Assembly: GCA_047601665.1 (NCBI GenBank) | Contig: JASGIT010000001.1 | Span: forward strand, 1,364,001-1,428,000 | Direction: 5' to 3' | Source of the DNA: JASGIT01 sp047601665 | GTDB lineage: Bacteria > Pseudomonadota > Gammaproteobacteria > Burkholderiales > Burkholderiaceae_C | DNA: 64,000 nt | Part shown: piece by piece, positions 37,929-46,489 of the stretch | Layout: each line of letters begins with the position of its first letter | How positions within the stretch are numbered: position 1 is the first letter of the stretch | Made by a program: the position numbers and the translations under genes | The notes under the pieces: generated by a model | Databases searched by the model: none | Seen by the model: only the letters and a program-made list of their open reading frames with translations | Told to the model about the DNA's origin: nothing

Positions 37929-39347
37929 ATGGCCACCTCCAACACTCCTCAGGCGCCCGGGGCGCCGCAGGCTCCAGCAAGAAAGCTGCCCTGGTACCGC
38001 AAGCTCGGTATGCAGGTGCTGGTATCGCTGGTGCTGGGCATCGTCGTGGGCTTCGTGTTCCCGAAGTTCGCGTCGCAACTCAAGCTGCTGGGCGACATGT
38101 TTCTGTCGCTAATCAAGGCGGGCGTCGCGCCGCTGGTATTTTTGACCATCGTGCATGGCATCGCCTCGGCGGGCGACGTGAAAAGCGCGGGCCGCGTGGG
38201 CTGGCGCTCCATCGTCTATTTCGAGGTCATCTCCACCATCGCGCTGATGGTGGGCCTGCTGGCCGGCAACCTGGTCGAGATCGGCAAGGGCATGGCGCAC
38301 GTGACCACCGGCGCCGTGGCGCCAGTGGCCAAGGCCGCCGCGCCGCAGAGCTTCCTGCAGTTCATGGCGCACATCGTGCCGGACAACTTCGTGGGCGCCT
38401 TTGCCAAGGGCGAACTGCTGCAGGTGGTGGTGCTGGCGGTGATGGTGGGCATCGGCATCCTGGCGATCCCGGAGCGCCGCCGCTTGCAGATCAACGCGGG
38501 GCTGGACCAGATTTCCGAAGTGCTGTTCTCGTTCATCAACCTGGTGATGAAGCTGGCGCCCATCGGCACCTTCGGCGCGGTGGCCTATTCGGTGGGCAGC
38601 AACGGCAGCGCGGTGCTGATCGCGCTGGCGCAGTTCGTGCTGGGCTTCTACGTGCTGGTAGCGCTGTTCATCGCCGTGGTGATGGGGCTGGTGGCCAGGC
38701 TGGCCGGCTTCAGTCTGTGGCGCTTCCTGCGCTACATCAAGGACGAGATCCTGATCGTGCTGGGCACCGCCTCGTCCGAAAGCGCGCTGCCGCGCCTGCT
38801 CATCAAGCTCGAACGCCTGGGCTGCGCCAAGCAGACCGTGGGGCTGGTGCTGCCCACCGGCTATGCCTTCAACCTGGACGGTACTTCGCTGTTCATGGCG
38901 ATGGGGGTGATGTTCATCTCGCACGCTTACGGGGTGCCGTTGAGCCTGGACCACCAGATCGGCATCCTGCTGCTGATGCTGCTCACGTCCAAGGGCGCAG
39001 CCACGGTGTCGGGCGGCTCGTTCGTGGTGTTCGCGGCCACGGTCACGTCCACGGGCGTGCTGCCGGTGGAAGGGCTGGCGGTGATCTTCGGCGTGTACCG
39101 CTTCCTGTCGATGGCCATTGCCACCTGCAACACGCTGGGCAACAGCGTGGCCACAGTGGTGGTCGCCAAGTGGTCGGGGACCTTCGACGCGCAGGCGGCC
39201 GAGCGGCACCTGTACCCGGAGCGCTTTCCGCAAACGGCGGCAGCCGATGCAGCCCTGGCCGACGGCAACCTGCTGCCGGAAGACACCGACGAGACCCAGC
39301 CGCACCCCGCGGGCATCGCAGCGCCCACGCCATCGCCGGCACGCTGA
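37929..39347 (+). CDS. dicarboxylate/amino acid:cation symporter (DctA/GltP family)
   Basis: 472 residues. Eight helices and two hairpins typical of SLC1/DctA; signatures LGTASSESALPRLL, GYAFNLDGTSLFMAM and CNTLGNSVATVVVAKW (ligand and cation site). It imports C4-dicarboxylates or acidic amino acids with sodium or protons. Starts 22 bases after the lyase with a purine-rich ribosome site; it shares that operon. Confidence 0.92.
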   Translation: MATSNTPQAPGAPQAPARKLPWYRKLGMQVLVSLVLGIVVGFVFPKFASQLKLLGDMFLSLIKAGVAPLVFLTIVHGIASAGDVKSAGRVGWRSIVYFEVISTIALMVGLLAGNLVEIGKGMAHVTTGAVAPVAKAAAPQSFLQFMAHIVPDNFVGAFAKGELLQVVVLAVMVGIGILAIPERRRLQINAGLDQISEVLFSFINLVMKLAPIGTFGAVAYSVGSNGSAVLIALAQFVLGFYVLVALFIAVVMGLVARLAGFSLWRFLRYIKDEILIVLGTASSESALPRLLIKLERLGCAKQTVGLVLPTGYAFNLDGTSLFMAMGVMFISHAYGVPLSLDHQIGILLLMLLTSKGAATVSGGSFVVFAATVTSTGVLPVEGLAVIFGVYRFLSMAIATCNTLGNSVATVVVAKWSGTFDAQAAERHLYPERFPQTAAADAALADGNLLPEDTDETQPHPAGIAAPTPSPAR

Positions 39348-39457
39348 TTCTTCATCGCCGGGCCGTCCCAAGATGAAAAGCGCCCCTCTTGGAGGGGCAG
39401 CGACCACACGCAGTGGGGAGCGTGGGGAGCTATTTTTTCACCCCCAAGGAGACTTTC

Positions 39458-40438
39458 ATGAAATCGTTCCGCAAGAACGGTGTGGCGGCGCTCGCCCTCA
39501 TCGCGGCCACCACCAGCGCCTGGGCGCAGGGCTACCCCGCCAAACCCGTCACCTGGATCGTGCCGTTCGCGGCGGGCGGCCCCACCGATGCGCTGGCGCG
39601 CAGCGTGGCCGAGCGCGTGGCGCGCGAGGTGGGCCAGCCCATCGTCATCGACAACTCGCCCGGCGCGGGCGGCACCGTGGGAGCGGCCAAGGCCGCGCGC
39701 GCCCAGCCCGACGGCTACACCATGCTGGTCGGCCACATGGGCTACATGGGCGCGGCCCCGGCGCTGTACAAGAAGCTGGCCTACGACCCGGTCAAGGACT
39801 TCGCGCCGGTCTTCCGCTTTCCCGACACGCCCCTGGTGCTGATGGTGCGCAAGGAACACCCCGCCAAGGACATCAAGGCGCTGGTGGACTTCGGCAAGGC
39901 CAACCCCGACAAGCTGTTCATCAGCAACGCGGGCGTGGGCTCCAGTTCGCACTTGATCGCGGCGCTGTTCGCCTCCACGGCCGATATCAAGGTCTCGCTG
40001 GTGCCATACAAGGGCGCGGGCCCGGCGCTGGTGGACGTGATCGGCGGCCAGGTGGACGGCATGTTCGACCAGACCAACACCGCCCTGCCCCAGATCACCG
40101 AGGGCAAGGTGCGTCCGCTGGCCGTCACGTCCAAGGTGCGGCTGCCCCAGCTGAAGAACGTGCCGACGATGGCCGAGACGGTGATGCCCGGTTTCGAGGC
40201 CAGCACGTGGTACGGCATCTACGCGCCCAAGGGCACGCCCAAAGAGGCGCTGGACAGGTTCCAGGCCGCCTACCTGAAAGCGATGGCCGACAAGGCCTTC
40301 ACCGACAAGATGGTCAGCCAGGCCATCCAGCTGCTGCCCGCCGAGCAATACACGGGCGCGGCGCTGGGCCAGCACACGGCGGCGGAGGTCGCGCGCTGGA
40401 AAGTGGTGGCCGCCAACGGCAACATTTCGCTCGACTGA
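39458..40438 (+). CDS. Bug-family tricarboxylate transporter receptor
   Basis: 326 residues: signal peptide ending AWAQG, then YPAKPVTWIVPFAAGGPTDALARSVAERVA and DNSPGAGGTVGAAKAARAQPDGYTMLVG. It is a periplasmic receptor without neighbouring TctAB, as for most Burkholderiales Bugs. It follows the DctA-type gene by about 110 bases, a stretch with no gene, and may be co-expressed with it. Ligand unknown, probably a carboxylate. Confidence 0.9.
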   Translation: MKSFRKNGVAALALIAATTSAWAQGYPAKPVTWIVPFAAGGPTDALARSVAERVAREVGQPIVIDNSPGAGGTVGAAKAARAQPDGYTMLVGHMGYMGAAPALYKKLAYDPVKDFAPVFRFPDTPLVLMVRKEHPAKDIKALVDFGKANPDKLFISNAGVGSSSHLIAALFASTADIKVSLVPYKGAGPALVDVIGGQVDGMFDQTNTALPQITEGKVRPLAVTSKVRLPQLKNVPTMAETVMPGFEASTWYGIYAPKGTPKEALDRFQAAYLKAMADKAFTDKMVSQAIQLLPAEQYTGAALGQHTAAEVARWKVVAANGNISLD

Positions 40439-40466
40439 CGCCAGGCCGACGTTTTGATTGGGCAGA

Positions 40467-40490
40467 AAAAAAGCCCGGCCATCAAGCCGG
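40467..40490 (-). terminator. hairpin with U-run on the minus strand
   Basis: AGCCCGGC/GCCGGGCT around a 6-base loop, followed on the minus strand by TTTTTTT; on the plus strand the T-run is missing. It could stop antisense transcripts coming from hemB or act weakly after the receptor gene. Confidence 0.45.
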
Positions 40491-40621
40491 GCTCATAAGC
40501 CCCGTCGCGCATTGCGGCACGCCCGGGGCCCCGCTCAGGGAGGAAAAGCGGGGGGCGGAGATGAGCCGCCCGCGTGCAATGTAGCACCTGCCTCCCGGGC
40601 GAACAAGCTAAGATTTTCGCC

Positions 40622-41624
<1,003 letters not shown>

Positions 41625-41629
<5 letters not shown>

Positions 41630-41671
41630 TAGCTGCCAGCGCTTTCCCCATAAGCGCTGGAGGCCTATTTC
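41625..41671. repeat. intergenic inverted repeat copy
   Basis: ATAGCTGCCAGCGCTT TCCCCAT AAGCGCTGGAGGCC, two arms, overlapping the hemB stop and ending just before corA. Confidence 0.85.
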
Positions 41672-41678
41672 ATTCAAT

Positions 41679-42791
41679 ATGGCACCCGAACCCCTGGACG
41701 GCCTGCGCGTCTTCCACCTGCACGCGGGCGGCGTGGCCGAGTTGCCCGCCCTGCCCCAGCAGCCGCCCGCGCAGGGCTTTATCTGGATCAGCTGCACGCG
41801 CGCCGCGTTCCAGGCGCAGCAGGCCACGGTGCAGGCGGCGCTGCTCGCGCTCACGGGCCAGCAGCTGGTGGACCTGCACGTGTCCGACCTGCTGAACGCG
41901 CAGCTGCCCTCGCACTACGACTACACCTCGCAGTACGACCTGCTGGTGTTCCGCCGGCTCGCCACGGGCCACGCGGAGCCCGCAGCGCACGCAACACCCG
42001 CCGCGCCCATCGCCAAGCTCAGCGGCCCGCCCGTGCTGCGCCGCATCGACACCAGCCCCGTGGGCTTCGCCACGTTCGAGCAGGCGCTGCTCAGCGTGCA
42101 CCCCGCCGACTGCGCCGTGCGCGACGCCTACGCGCAGCGCCTGCTCACCGGCCAGCCCGGCGCGCGCATTCCGGCCAGCCCGGCGGATTTGATGCTGCGC
42201 GTGGTCAACCTGATCGTGGACGGCTTCCTCGACCTGCGCCGCGAGCTTTCGCGCCAGCTCGACCACTGGCAGACCGAACTGCTGCGCCCGCGCGCCCGCT
42301 TCGCCAACTGGAGCGCGCTGCTCGACGCGCGGCTGGCCCTGCACGAACTCGACGAAATCTGCGAAGACCAGCGCGCCGCCGTGCAGGACTGGATCGACGC
42401 GCTCGAAACCTGGCCCCTGCCCGACACCCCCCACGCGGCGCGCGACCTGGACCTGCTCAAGGTGCGCAGCCGCGACGTGCTGGAGCACATCGAGCGCGTG
42501 GTGCACCACGTGCGCCGCCTGGAGCAAGGCACCGAAACCGTGGTGCAGATGCACTTCAGCGTGCAGAGCAACCGCACCAACGACATCATGCGCGTGCTCA
42601 CCGTGCTCACCGCCGTGTTCCTGCCGCTGAACCTGATCGCGGGCATCTTCGGCATGAACTTCGAGTTCATCCCGCTGGTGCACCAGCAGGAGGGCTTCTG
42701 GTGGGCCATGGGCTCCATGGCCGCGATCGCGCTGGCGCTGGTGCTGGTGTTCTGGCGCAAGCGCTACCTCGCCCGTACCGAAGGACATTGA
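41679..42791 (+). CDS. corA: CorA-family magnesium/divalent cation transporter
   Basis: 370 residues, with a cytoplasmic alpha/beta-helical funnel and two C-terminal membrane helices. The pore motif GMN occurs in LIAGIFGMNFEFIPLV. It imports Mg2+ (possibly Co2+, Ni2+ or Zn2+ export in the ZntB branch). Its stop shares the TGATG with the marC start, so the two are translationally coupled. Confidence 0.9.
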   Translation: MAPEPLDGLRVFHLHAGGVAELPALPQQPPAQGFIWISCTRAAFQAQQATVQAALLALTGQQLVDLHVSDLLNAQLPSHYDYTSQYDLLVFRRLATGHAEPAAHATPAAPIAKLSGPPVLRRIDTSPVGFATFEQALLSVHPADCAVRDAYAQRLLTGQPGARIPASPADLMLRVVNLIVDGFLDLRRELSRQLDHWQTELLRPRARFANWSALLDARLALHELDEICEDQRAAVQDWIDALETWPLPDTPHAARDLDLLKVRSRDVLEHIERVVHHVRRLEQGTETVVQMHFSVQSNRTNDIMRVLTVLTAVFLPLNLIAGIFGMNFEFIPLVHQQEGFWWAMGSMAAIALALVLVFWRKRYLARTEGH

Positions 42792-43426
42792 TGGACCTGA
42801 AACCGCTCATCACCCTGTTGGCCATCGTCAACCCGCTGGCCATCGTGCCCTTCTTCATCCACTACACCGAGGGCTTCTCGCCCGCGCAGCGCCAGCGCAC
42901 CATCCGCGTGGCGGCGTTCAGCGTGTTCTGCGTGATCACGGCCTGCGCGCTGCTGGGCCTGCAGATCCTGGGCTTCTTCAACATCTCGCTGCCCAGCTTC
43001 CAGGTCGGCGGGGGGCTGCTGCTGCTCATCAGCGCGATGAACATGCTCTCCGCCCAGCCCGCCGAGGCCAAGCCCCACGCCAACGACCTGGAGGAAGGCG
43101 CGGAGAAGGCCGCCGCCGGGTCGAGCATCGCCGTGGTGCCGCTGGCCATCCCGCTGCTGACCGGGCCGGCCAGCATGTCCACCGTGGTGATCTACGCCGA
43201 GCGCGCGCATAGTTTCTGGCAGCACGCCGCGCTCATCGGCTACGGCGTGGTCATCGCGGCGGCCACGGCGCTGTGCTTCTCGCTGGCCGACCCGATCGCG
43301 CGCGTGCTGGGCAAGACCGGCATCAACGTGATGACCCGGCTCATGGGCCTCATCCTCGCCGCGCTGGCGGTGGAGGTGATGGCGGATGGGTTGGGCAAGA
43401 TGTTTCCGGTGCTGGTGGGACGCTGA
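42791..43426 (+). CDS. MarC family integral membrane protein
   Basis: 211 residues, six membrane segments: MDLKPLITLLAIVNPLAIVPFFIHYTEG and PLAIPLLTGPASMSTVVIY are the family hallmarks. MarC was named after the multiple-antibiotic-resistance locus but its function is unknown. Coupled to corA. Degenerate copies of its last ~80 bases recur three times in the next 3 kb, separating acquired genes. Confidence 0.9.
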   Translation: MDLKPLITLLAIVNPLAIVPFFIHYTEGFSPAQRQRTIRVAAFSVFCVITACALLGLQILGFFNISLPSFQVGGGLLLLISAMNMLSAQPAEAKPHANDLEEGAEKAAAGSSIAVVPLAIPLLTGPASMSTVVIYAERAHSFWQHAALIGYGVVIAAATALCFSLADPIARVLGKTGINVMTRLMGLILAALAVEVMADGLGKMFPVLVGR

Positions 43427-43464
43427 ATTTGAGTAACACAAAATCACCCGAAAGAAAATCACAA

Positions 43465-44484
43465 ATGAAAGTATTTCTTAGTTGGTCAGGGGAACTAAGT
43501 CATAAGGTCGCCATAACATTTCGAGATTGGCTACCGTCTGTAATTCAATCAATCGTTCCCTATGTGTCATCCGAAGATATTGACAAAGGGGCGCGCTGGA
43601 GCACAGATATAGCCAAAGAGCTAGAAAACTCGACATTTGGAATTTTGTGCGTTACAAAAGAAAATGTTCACGCCCCTTGGCTTACCTTTGAAGCAGGAGC
43701 ACTATCAAAAACAATGGAAAAGTCCGCCGTAAGTCCATTTCTTTTTGACATTAAACGCTCAGAAGTAAGCGGGCCAATTCTTCAATTTCAATCCACAATT
43801 TTCGAAAAAGAGGACATCAAGAAATTACTATTTTCTCTCAACAAAGCTTGTGGAAGCGAAACCCTCAGTGATGAGCGCCTTGAGAAGGCATTCGCCGTTT
43901 GGTACCCAACACTAGAGGAGCAACTTAATGAGCTATTCAAGTCTCTACCTCTAGCCTCGGCAGCCGACGAAGATATAGTAATAGACTCAGCCAGCGAAAT
44001 ATTGGAAGAGATACTTGATCTCACAAGAAACAACCAAAAGCTTCTTCGGAATCCGGATGGCGATTTCGTAAAAGAAGTCGAATCCATAAAGAGTACGCTC
44101 GAAAAAATAACAAAGCGCATGGATTTGGACATTGAGCCCAGACGGCTTAGGCGCGAGAAAAGAATGTACCCAATGTTTATCGAGGAGCTTCTTCACATCT
44201 CGCCGCGGTTTGAATCAAATTTGACTGGGTTTCAAATCGCAATAAGCCTTTTCAGAACGGATTTTCCTTGGCTCTACGATGCAGGCCTAGATTTAGTGCG
44301 CACGCTTCGCAGCACAGATCCATTAGCTGACAAAAAAGCTGCCGCAAACGCATTCTACGAGCTTGTTGATTTCACATTCGAACATCCAATCATGCGCGAG
44401 ATGTACATGCCAGAAAAAGAAATGTGGATTATGGCGCGCGAACTACCAAAAATACTCAGGCGCTCTCTTGAGCGTTATCTTTGA
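43465..44484 (+). CDS. TIR-domain protein, candidate anti-phage effector
   Basis: 339 residues. The N-terminal ~125 residues form a TIR fold (MKVFLSWSGELSHKVAITFRDWL, SSEDIDKGARWSTDIAKELENS), with the putative catalytic glutamate E76 in WLTFEAGALSK, as in NAD+-cleaving bacterial TIRs. The rest (~130-339) has helical segments and no recognised domain; it could be a sensor. The gene is visibly A+T-rich compared with all neighbours, and uses rarer codons, so it was acquired. No partner (SIR2, ThsB, cyclase) is adjacent, so it would be a solo TIR. ATG at 43465; in-frame sequence upstream to marC has no ribosome site. Confidence 0.85.
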   Translation: MKVFLSWSGELSHKVAITFRDWLPSVIQSIVPYVSSEDIDKGARWSTDIAKELENSTFGILCVTKENVHAPWLTFEAGALSKTMEKSAVSPFLFDIKRSEVSGPILQFQSTIFEKEDIKKLLFSLNKACGSETLSDERLEKAFAVWYPTLEEQLNELFKSLPLASAADEDIVIDSASEILEEILDLTRNNQKLLRNPDGDFVKEVESIKSTLEKITKRMDLDIEPRRLRREKRMYPMFIEELLHISPRFESNLTGFQIAISLFRTDFPWLYDAGLDLVRTLRSTDPLADKKAAANAFYELVDFTFEHPIMREMYMPEKEMWIMARELPKILRRSLERYL

Positions 44485-44497
44485 AGTATCAATATTT

Positions 44498-44742
44498 TCA
44501 CCCTCTAGGCGCGTCCTCCAGACACCGCTGAAACACCAGCGCCGCCCGTGACGGCTCCGGCGACCGCCGCACCAGGCTCACGAACCAGCACGCATACCGG
44601 AACTCCTCCGGCTTGACCGCCTGCATACGCCCCTGGCGCTCGAACGCCTCGGCGTAGTGGTCCGGCAGAAAGCCAGATACCGGCCCGAGAGGATGAGCGT
44701 GACAATCTACTCCTGGTCGAAGCCCGCGGCGCTGCGTGTTAG
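44498..44742 (-). pseudogene. degenerate 3' fragment of a lysR-type gene
   Basis: About 240 bases closely match the 3' end of the intact lysR at 50255-51193: the decoded piece GFLPDHYAEAFERQGRMQAV and RFVSLVRRSPEPSRAALVFQRC recur with a few changes. A one-base deletion (AGCCAGATA against AGCCCAGGTA) breaks the frame. It lies just after the TIR gene and runs on the opposite strand, as the intact gene does. Confidence 0.85.
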
Positions 44743-44748
44743 GCCGAC

Positions 44749-44832
44749 CGTGGGTCTGGCCCTTGCCGCACTGGCCGTGGAGGCGATGGCGGACGGGCTG
44801 GCAAGCTGTTCCCAGTGCTCGTGGGGCGCTGA
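44749..44832 (+). pseudogene. degenerate copy of the marC 3' end (copy 2)
   Basis: TTGCCGCACTGGCCGTGG AGGCGATGGCGGACGGG ... CGTGGGGCGCTGA parallels the end of marC (43345-43426). It is directly joined to the lysR fragment and followed by the intergenic repeat. Confidence 0.8.
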
Positions 44833-44836
44833 AGCA

Positions 44837-44890
44837 CATCAAAAAGGATAGCTGCTTGCGCTTTTCCCACCAGCGCCAGGGCCTGATTCG
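44837..44890. repeat. intergenic repeat copy, divergent
   Basis: ATAGCTGCTTGCGCTTTTCCCACCAGCGCCAGGGCC: same layout, arms with several changes; follows marC remnant 2. Confidence 0.75.
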
Positions 44891-45025
44891 TGGACCCATT
44901 GCCCATAGGCCTGCACTGTGCGCAGGCTATAGTGCCTGTAACGAATCGCGCACGGGCCCAGCCAGAAACAGTGTGATATGCAGCCATTGCGGTCCATATT
45001 ACGTTAATACCCAGGAGAAAACCGC

Positions 45026-45376
45026 ATGGACTTATCTCAAAGATCAGACTCTGAAATCCTCTCGATTGCCAATCCGATCATGGACAACCTGATGGATGCT
45101 TCGACAGAAATTAACTACGAAAGACACATCAGAGACTTTACGGATCGCTTGAAAAGCGTCCCATCGAAAGAGCGCCTGCAATGGATTTGCCAAGACTACC
45201 AAAGCACAAAGGGATTTTTCGCCCAGCGGGAGTTTGTTGCGGCCTTTCGTCGGCCTGAGTCTGTCGCCATCGTCTGGAAACAAACCTTCACCAAGCAACC
45301 AGGGGAGTTTGTAGCGGAGATGGTTCTGGTCCAACAGGGCGGCCGATACCTTGTTGATCATGTAATGGTCTTCTGA
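45026..45376 (+). CDS. small protein of unknown function in the marC cargo region
   Basis: 116 residues, acidic and soluble, MDLSQRSDSEILSIANPIMDNLMDA at the start and EMVLVQQGGRYLVDHVMVF at the end, an alpha then beta pattern like NTF2-type or immunity-type folds. Lower G+C than neighbours. A reasonable ribosome site (AGGAGAAAACC) lies before the ATG. It stands alone between two marC remnants; the sequence gives no sure function. Confidence 0.65.
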   Translation: MDLSQRSDSEILSIANPIMDNLMDASTEINYERHIRDFTDRLKSVPSKERLQWICQDYQSTKGFFAQREFVAAFRRPESVAIVWKQTFTKQPGEFVAEMVLVQQGGRYLVDHVMVF

Positions 45377-45408
45377 AACAGTCACTCATGCACTCCCGGC
45401 AGGGCGTG

Positions 45409-45461
45409 CCATGGACCTGACTTTCGCCGCACGGGCGGTGGAGGTGATGGCGGGGCGCTGA
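45409..45461 (+). pseudogene. degenerate copy of the marC 3' end (copy 3)
   Basis: CATGGACCTGACTTTCGCCG, GGGCGGTGGAGGTGATGGCGG and GGGCGCTGA, with an internal deletion relative to marC. The repeat element follows at once, as after copy 2. Confidence 0.7.
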
Positions 45462-45463
45462 AG

Positions 45464-45520
45464 CGCATCAAAAAGGATAGCTGCTTACGCTTTCTGCACA
45501 AGCGCCAGGGCCTGATTTCG
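45464..45520. repeat. intergenic repeat copy, divergent
   Basis: ATAGCTGCTTACGCTTTCTGCACAAGCGCCAGGGCC after marC remnant 3, preceded by the same GCATCAAAAAGG linker as copy 2. Confidence 0.75.
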
Positions 45521-45531
45521 CTGCAAACCGA

Positions 45532-45786
45532 TCAACCCGTGAGCCGCTTTCCGCACACCATTCCGCCTCCTTGAACGGTGCCCCCTTCCACGATCAGATC
45601 GCCACAAATTTGTCCGTGCAACTCCAGCCTGCCGCCCTCTTTGCAGGTTACGTCCTTGCACACCTGCCCCCGCAGAACGAGCGAGCCACCGGCTTCAATG
45701 GTGACGGAACCGGTGAATTGCCCGAACATTTCCAGAGGCCCGTCGATCCGGATATTTCCGTTAACCATTCCACGTTGTACCTGCAT
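45532..45786 (-). CDS. small bactofilin-like protein
   Basis: 84 residues. Repeating beta-strand pattern NGNIRIDGPLEMFGQFTGSV, LVLRGQVCKDVTCKEGGRLELHGQICGDLIVEGG, as in bactofilins/polymer-forming cytoskeletal proteins, but shorter than the usual ~110-150 residues. It may be a truncated or minimal beta-helix. Strong GGAGGAG ribosome site before the ATG. Downstream of, and probably co-transcribed with, the 128-residue gene. Confidence 0.65.
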   Translation of the reverse strand: MQVQRGMVNGNIRIDGPLEMFGQFTGSVTIEAGGSLVLRGQVCKDVTCKEGGRLELHGQICGDLIVEGGTVQGGGMVCGKRLTG

Positions 45787-45876
45787 GGTCTCCTCCTTCA
45801 AAGTCCGGCAATGGCCGAAAACCGACCCACCTTTCAACCCAAAAAGCGGATGCAAAGAAGATTCTCTGGCAGAGAG

Positions 45877-46263
45877 CTATTTGTCCGAAGACTCGATTGC
45901 AGCGCGAAGTTCCGGTATCACCTGGCCATACCAGCCCACCATGCCACGCACAGGGTCAGCTATGGATTCGGGAGTCGGCGCCCCGACCAACTCCGCAGCG
46001 GCTTGGGCCATGTTCACAAGAATGCGTGCGGATTCTGGAACATAGGGGGCAGCGCTTCCGGCGTCATGACGCGCCCGCACGATTTCGTAGCGCATTGATT
46101 CGGGCATGGTCCACGCACTGACCATAAGTTCATAAACAGTGGATCGACCATTGCTCAGCATGAGGCCTCGATGCGATTCCGAATATCCGGCCGCTTCGAT
46201 CTCCTCACAGGCATCAATCGCTGTATTCAGCATCGAGCGCACAAGATTCCAGTCCGTAGCCAT
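45877..46263 (-). CDS. protein of unknown function next to the bactofilin-like gene
   Basis: 128 residues, helical: MATDWNLVRSMLNTAIDACEEIEAAGYSESHRG, YELMVSAWTMPESMRYEIVRARHD. No recognised domain, no signal peptide. Its stop is 90 bases before the bactofilin-like start, so the two form a likely pair in this cargo block. Confidence 0.6.
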   Translation of the reverse strand: MATDWNLVRSMLNTAIDACEEIEAAGYSESHRGLMLSNGRSTVYELMVSAWTMPESMRYEIVRARHDAGSAAPYVPESARILVNMAQAAAELVGAPTPESIADPVRGMVGWYGQVIPELRAAIESSDK

Positions 46264-46384
46264 CCCTTCTGCCTCCTGAAGTCCATTGGTACGTGCATCC
46301 TAATGGCTGCCATTGGCCGAAAGCAAACCTACCCACTCCCACCTTCATCCCCCTGCCCGTGGCGCTGCATGTCAGCAGGCCGGC

Positions 46385-46424
46385 CATGGGCCTACCCCTC
46401 GCCGCACTGGTTGTGGTGGTGTGA
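46385..46424 (+). pseudogene. degenerate copy of the marC 3' end (copy 4)
   Basis: CATGGGCCTACCCCTCGCCGC, then ACTGGTTGTGGTGGTGTGA. Before it, GTGGCGCTGCATGTCAGCAGG resembles the lysR fragment that precedes copy 2, so the same junction seems to be kept. Confidence 0.6.
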
Positions 46425-46430
46425 ATCAGA

Positions 46431-46485
46431 AATCAAAAAAGATAGCTGCCAGCGCTTACCCCTCGGGCGCTAGAGCCTGATTCAG
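46431..46485. repeat. intergenic repeat copy
   Basis: ATAGCTGCCAGCGCTTACCCCTCGGGCGCTAGAGCC after marC remnant 4, before the FGE gene. Confidence 0.75.
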
Positions 46486-46489
46486 CCCT

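Noticed and set aside
43273..43464. Earlier start for the TIR gene inside marC
   Set aside because: It would overlap the conserved marC 3' end in another frame and shows high-GC codons unlike the TIR part; the ATG at 43465 opens directly on the TIR fold.
44363..44551. Short plus-strand ORF after the TIR gene ending LQTPLKHQRRP
   Set aside because: It reads through the TIR 3' end in another frame and the antisense strand of the lysR fragment; no ribosome site or domain.
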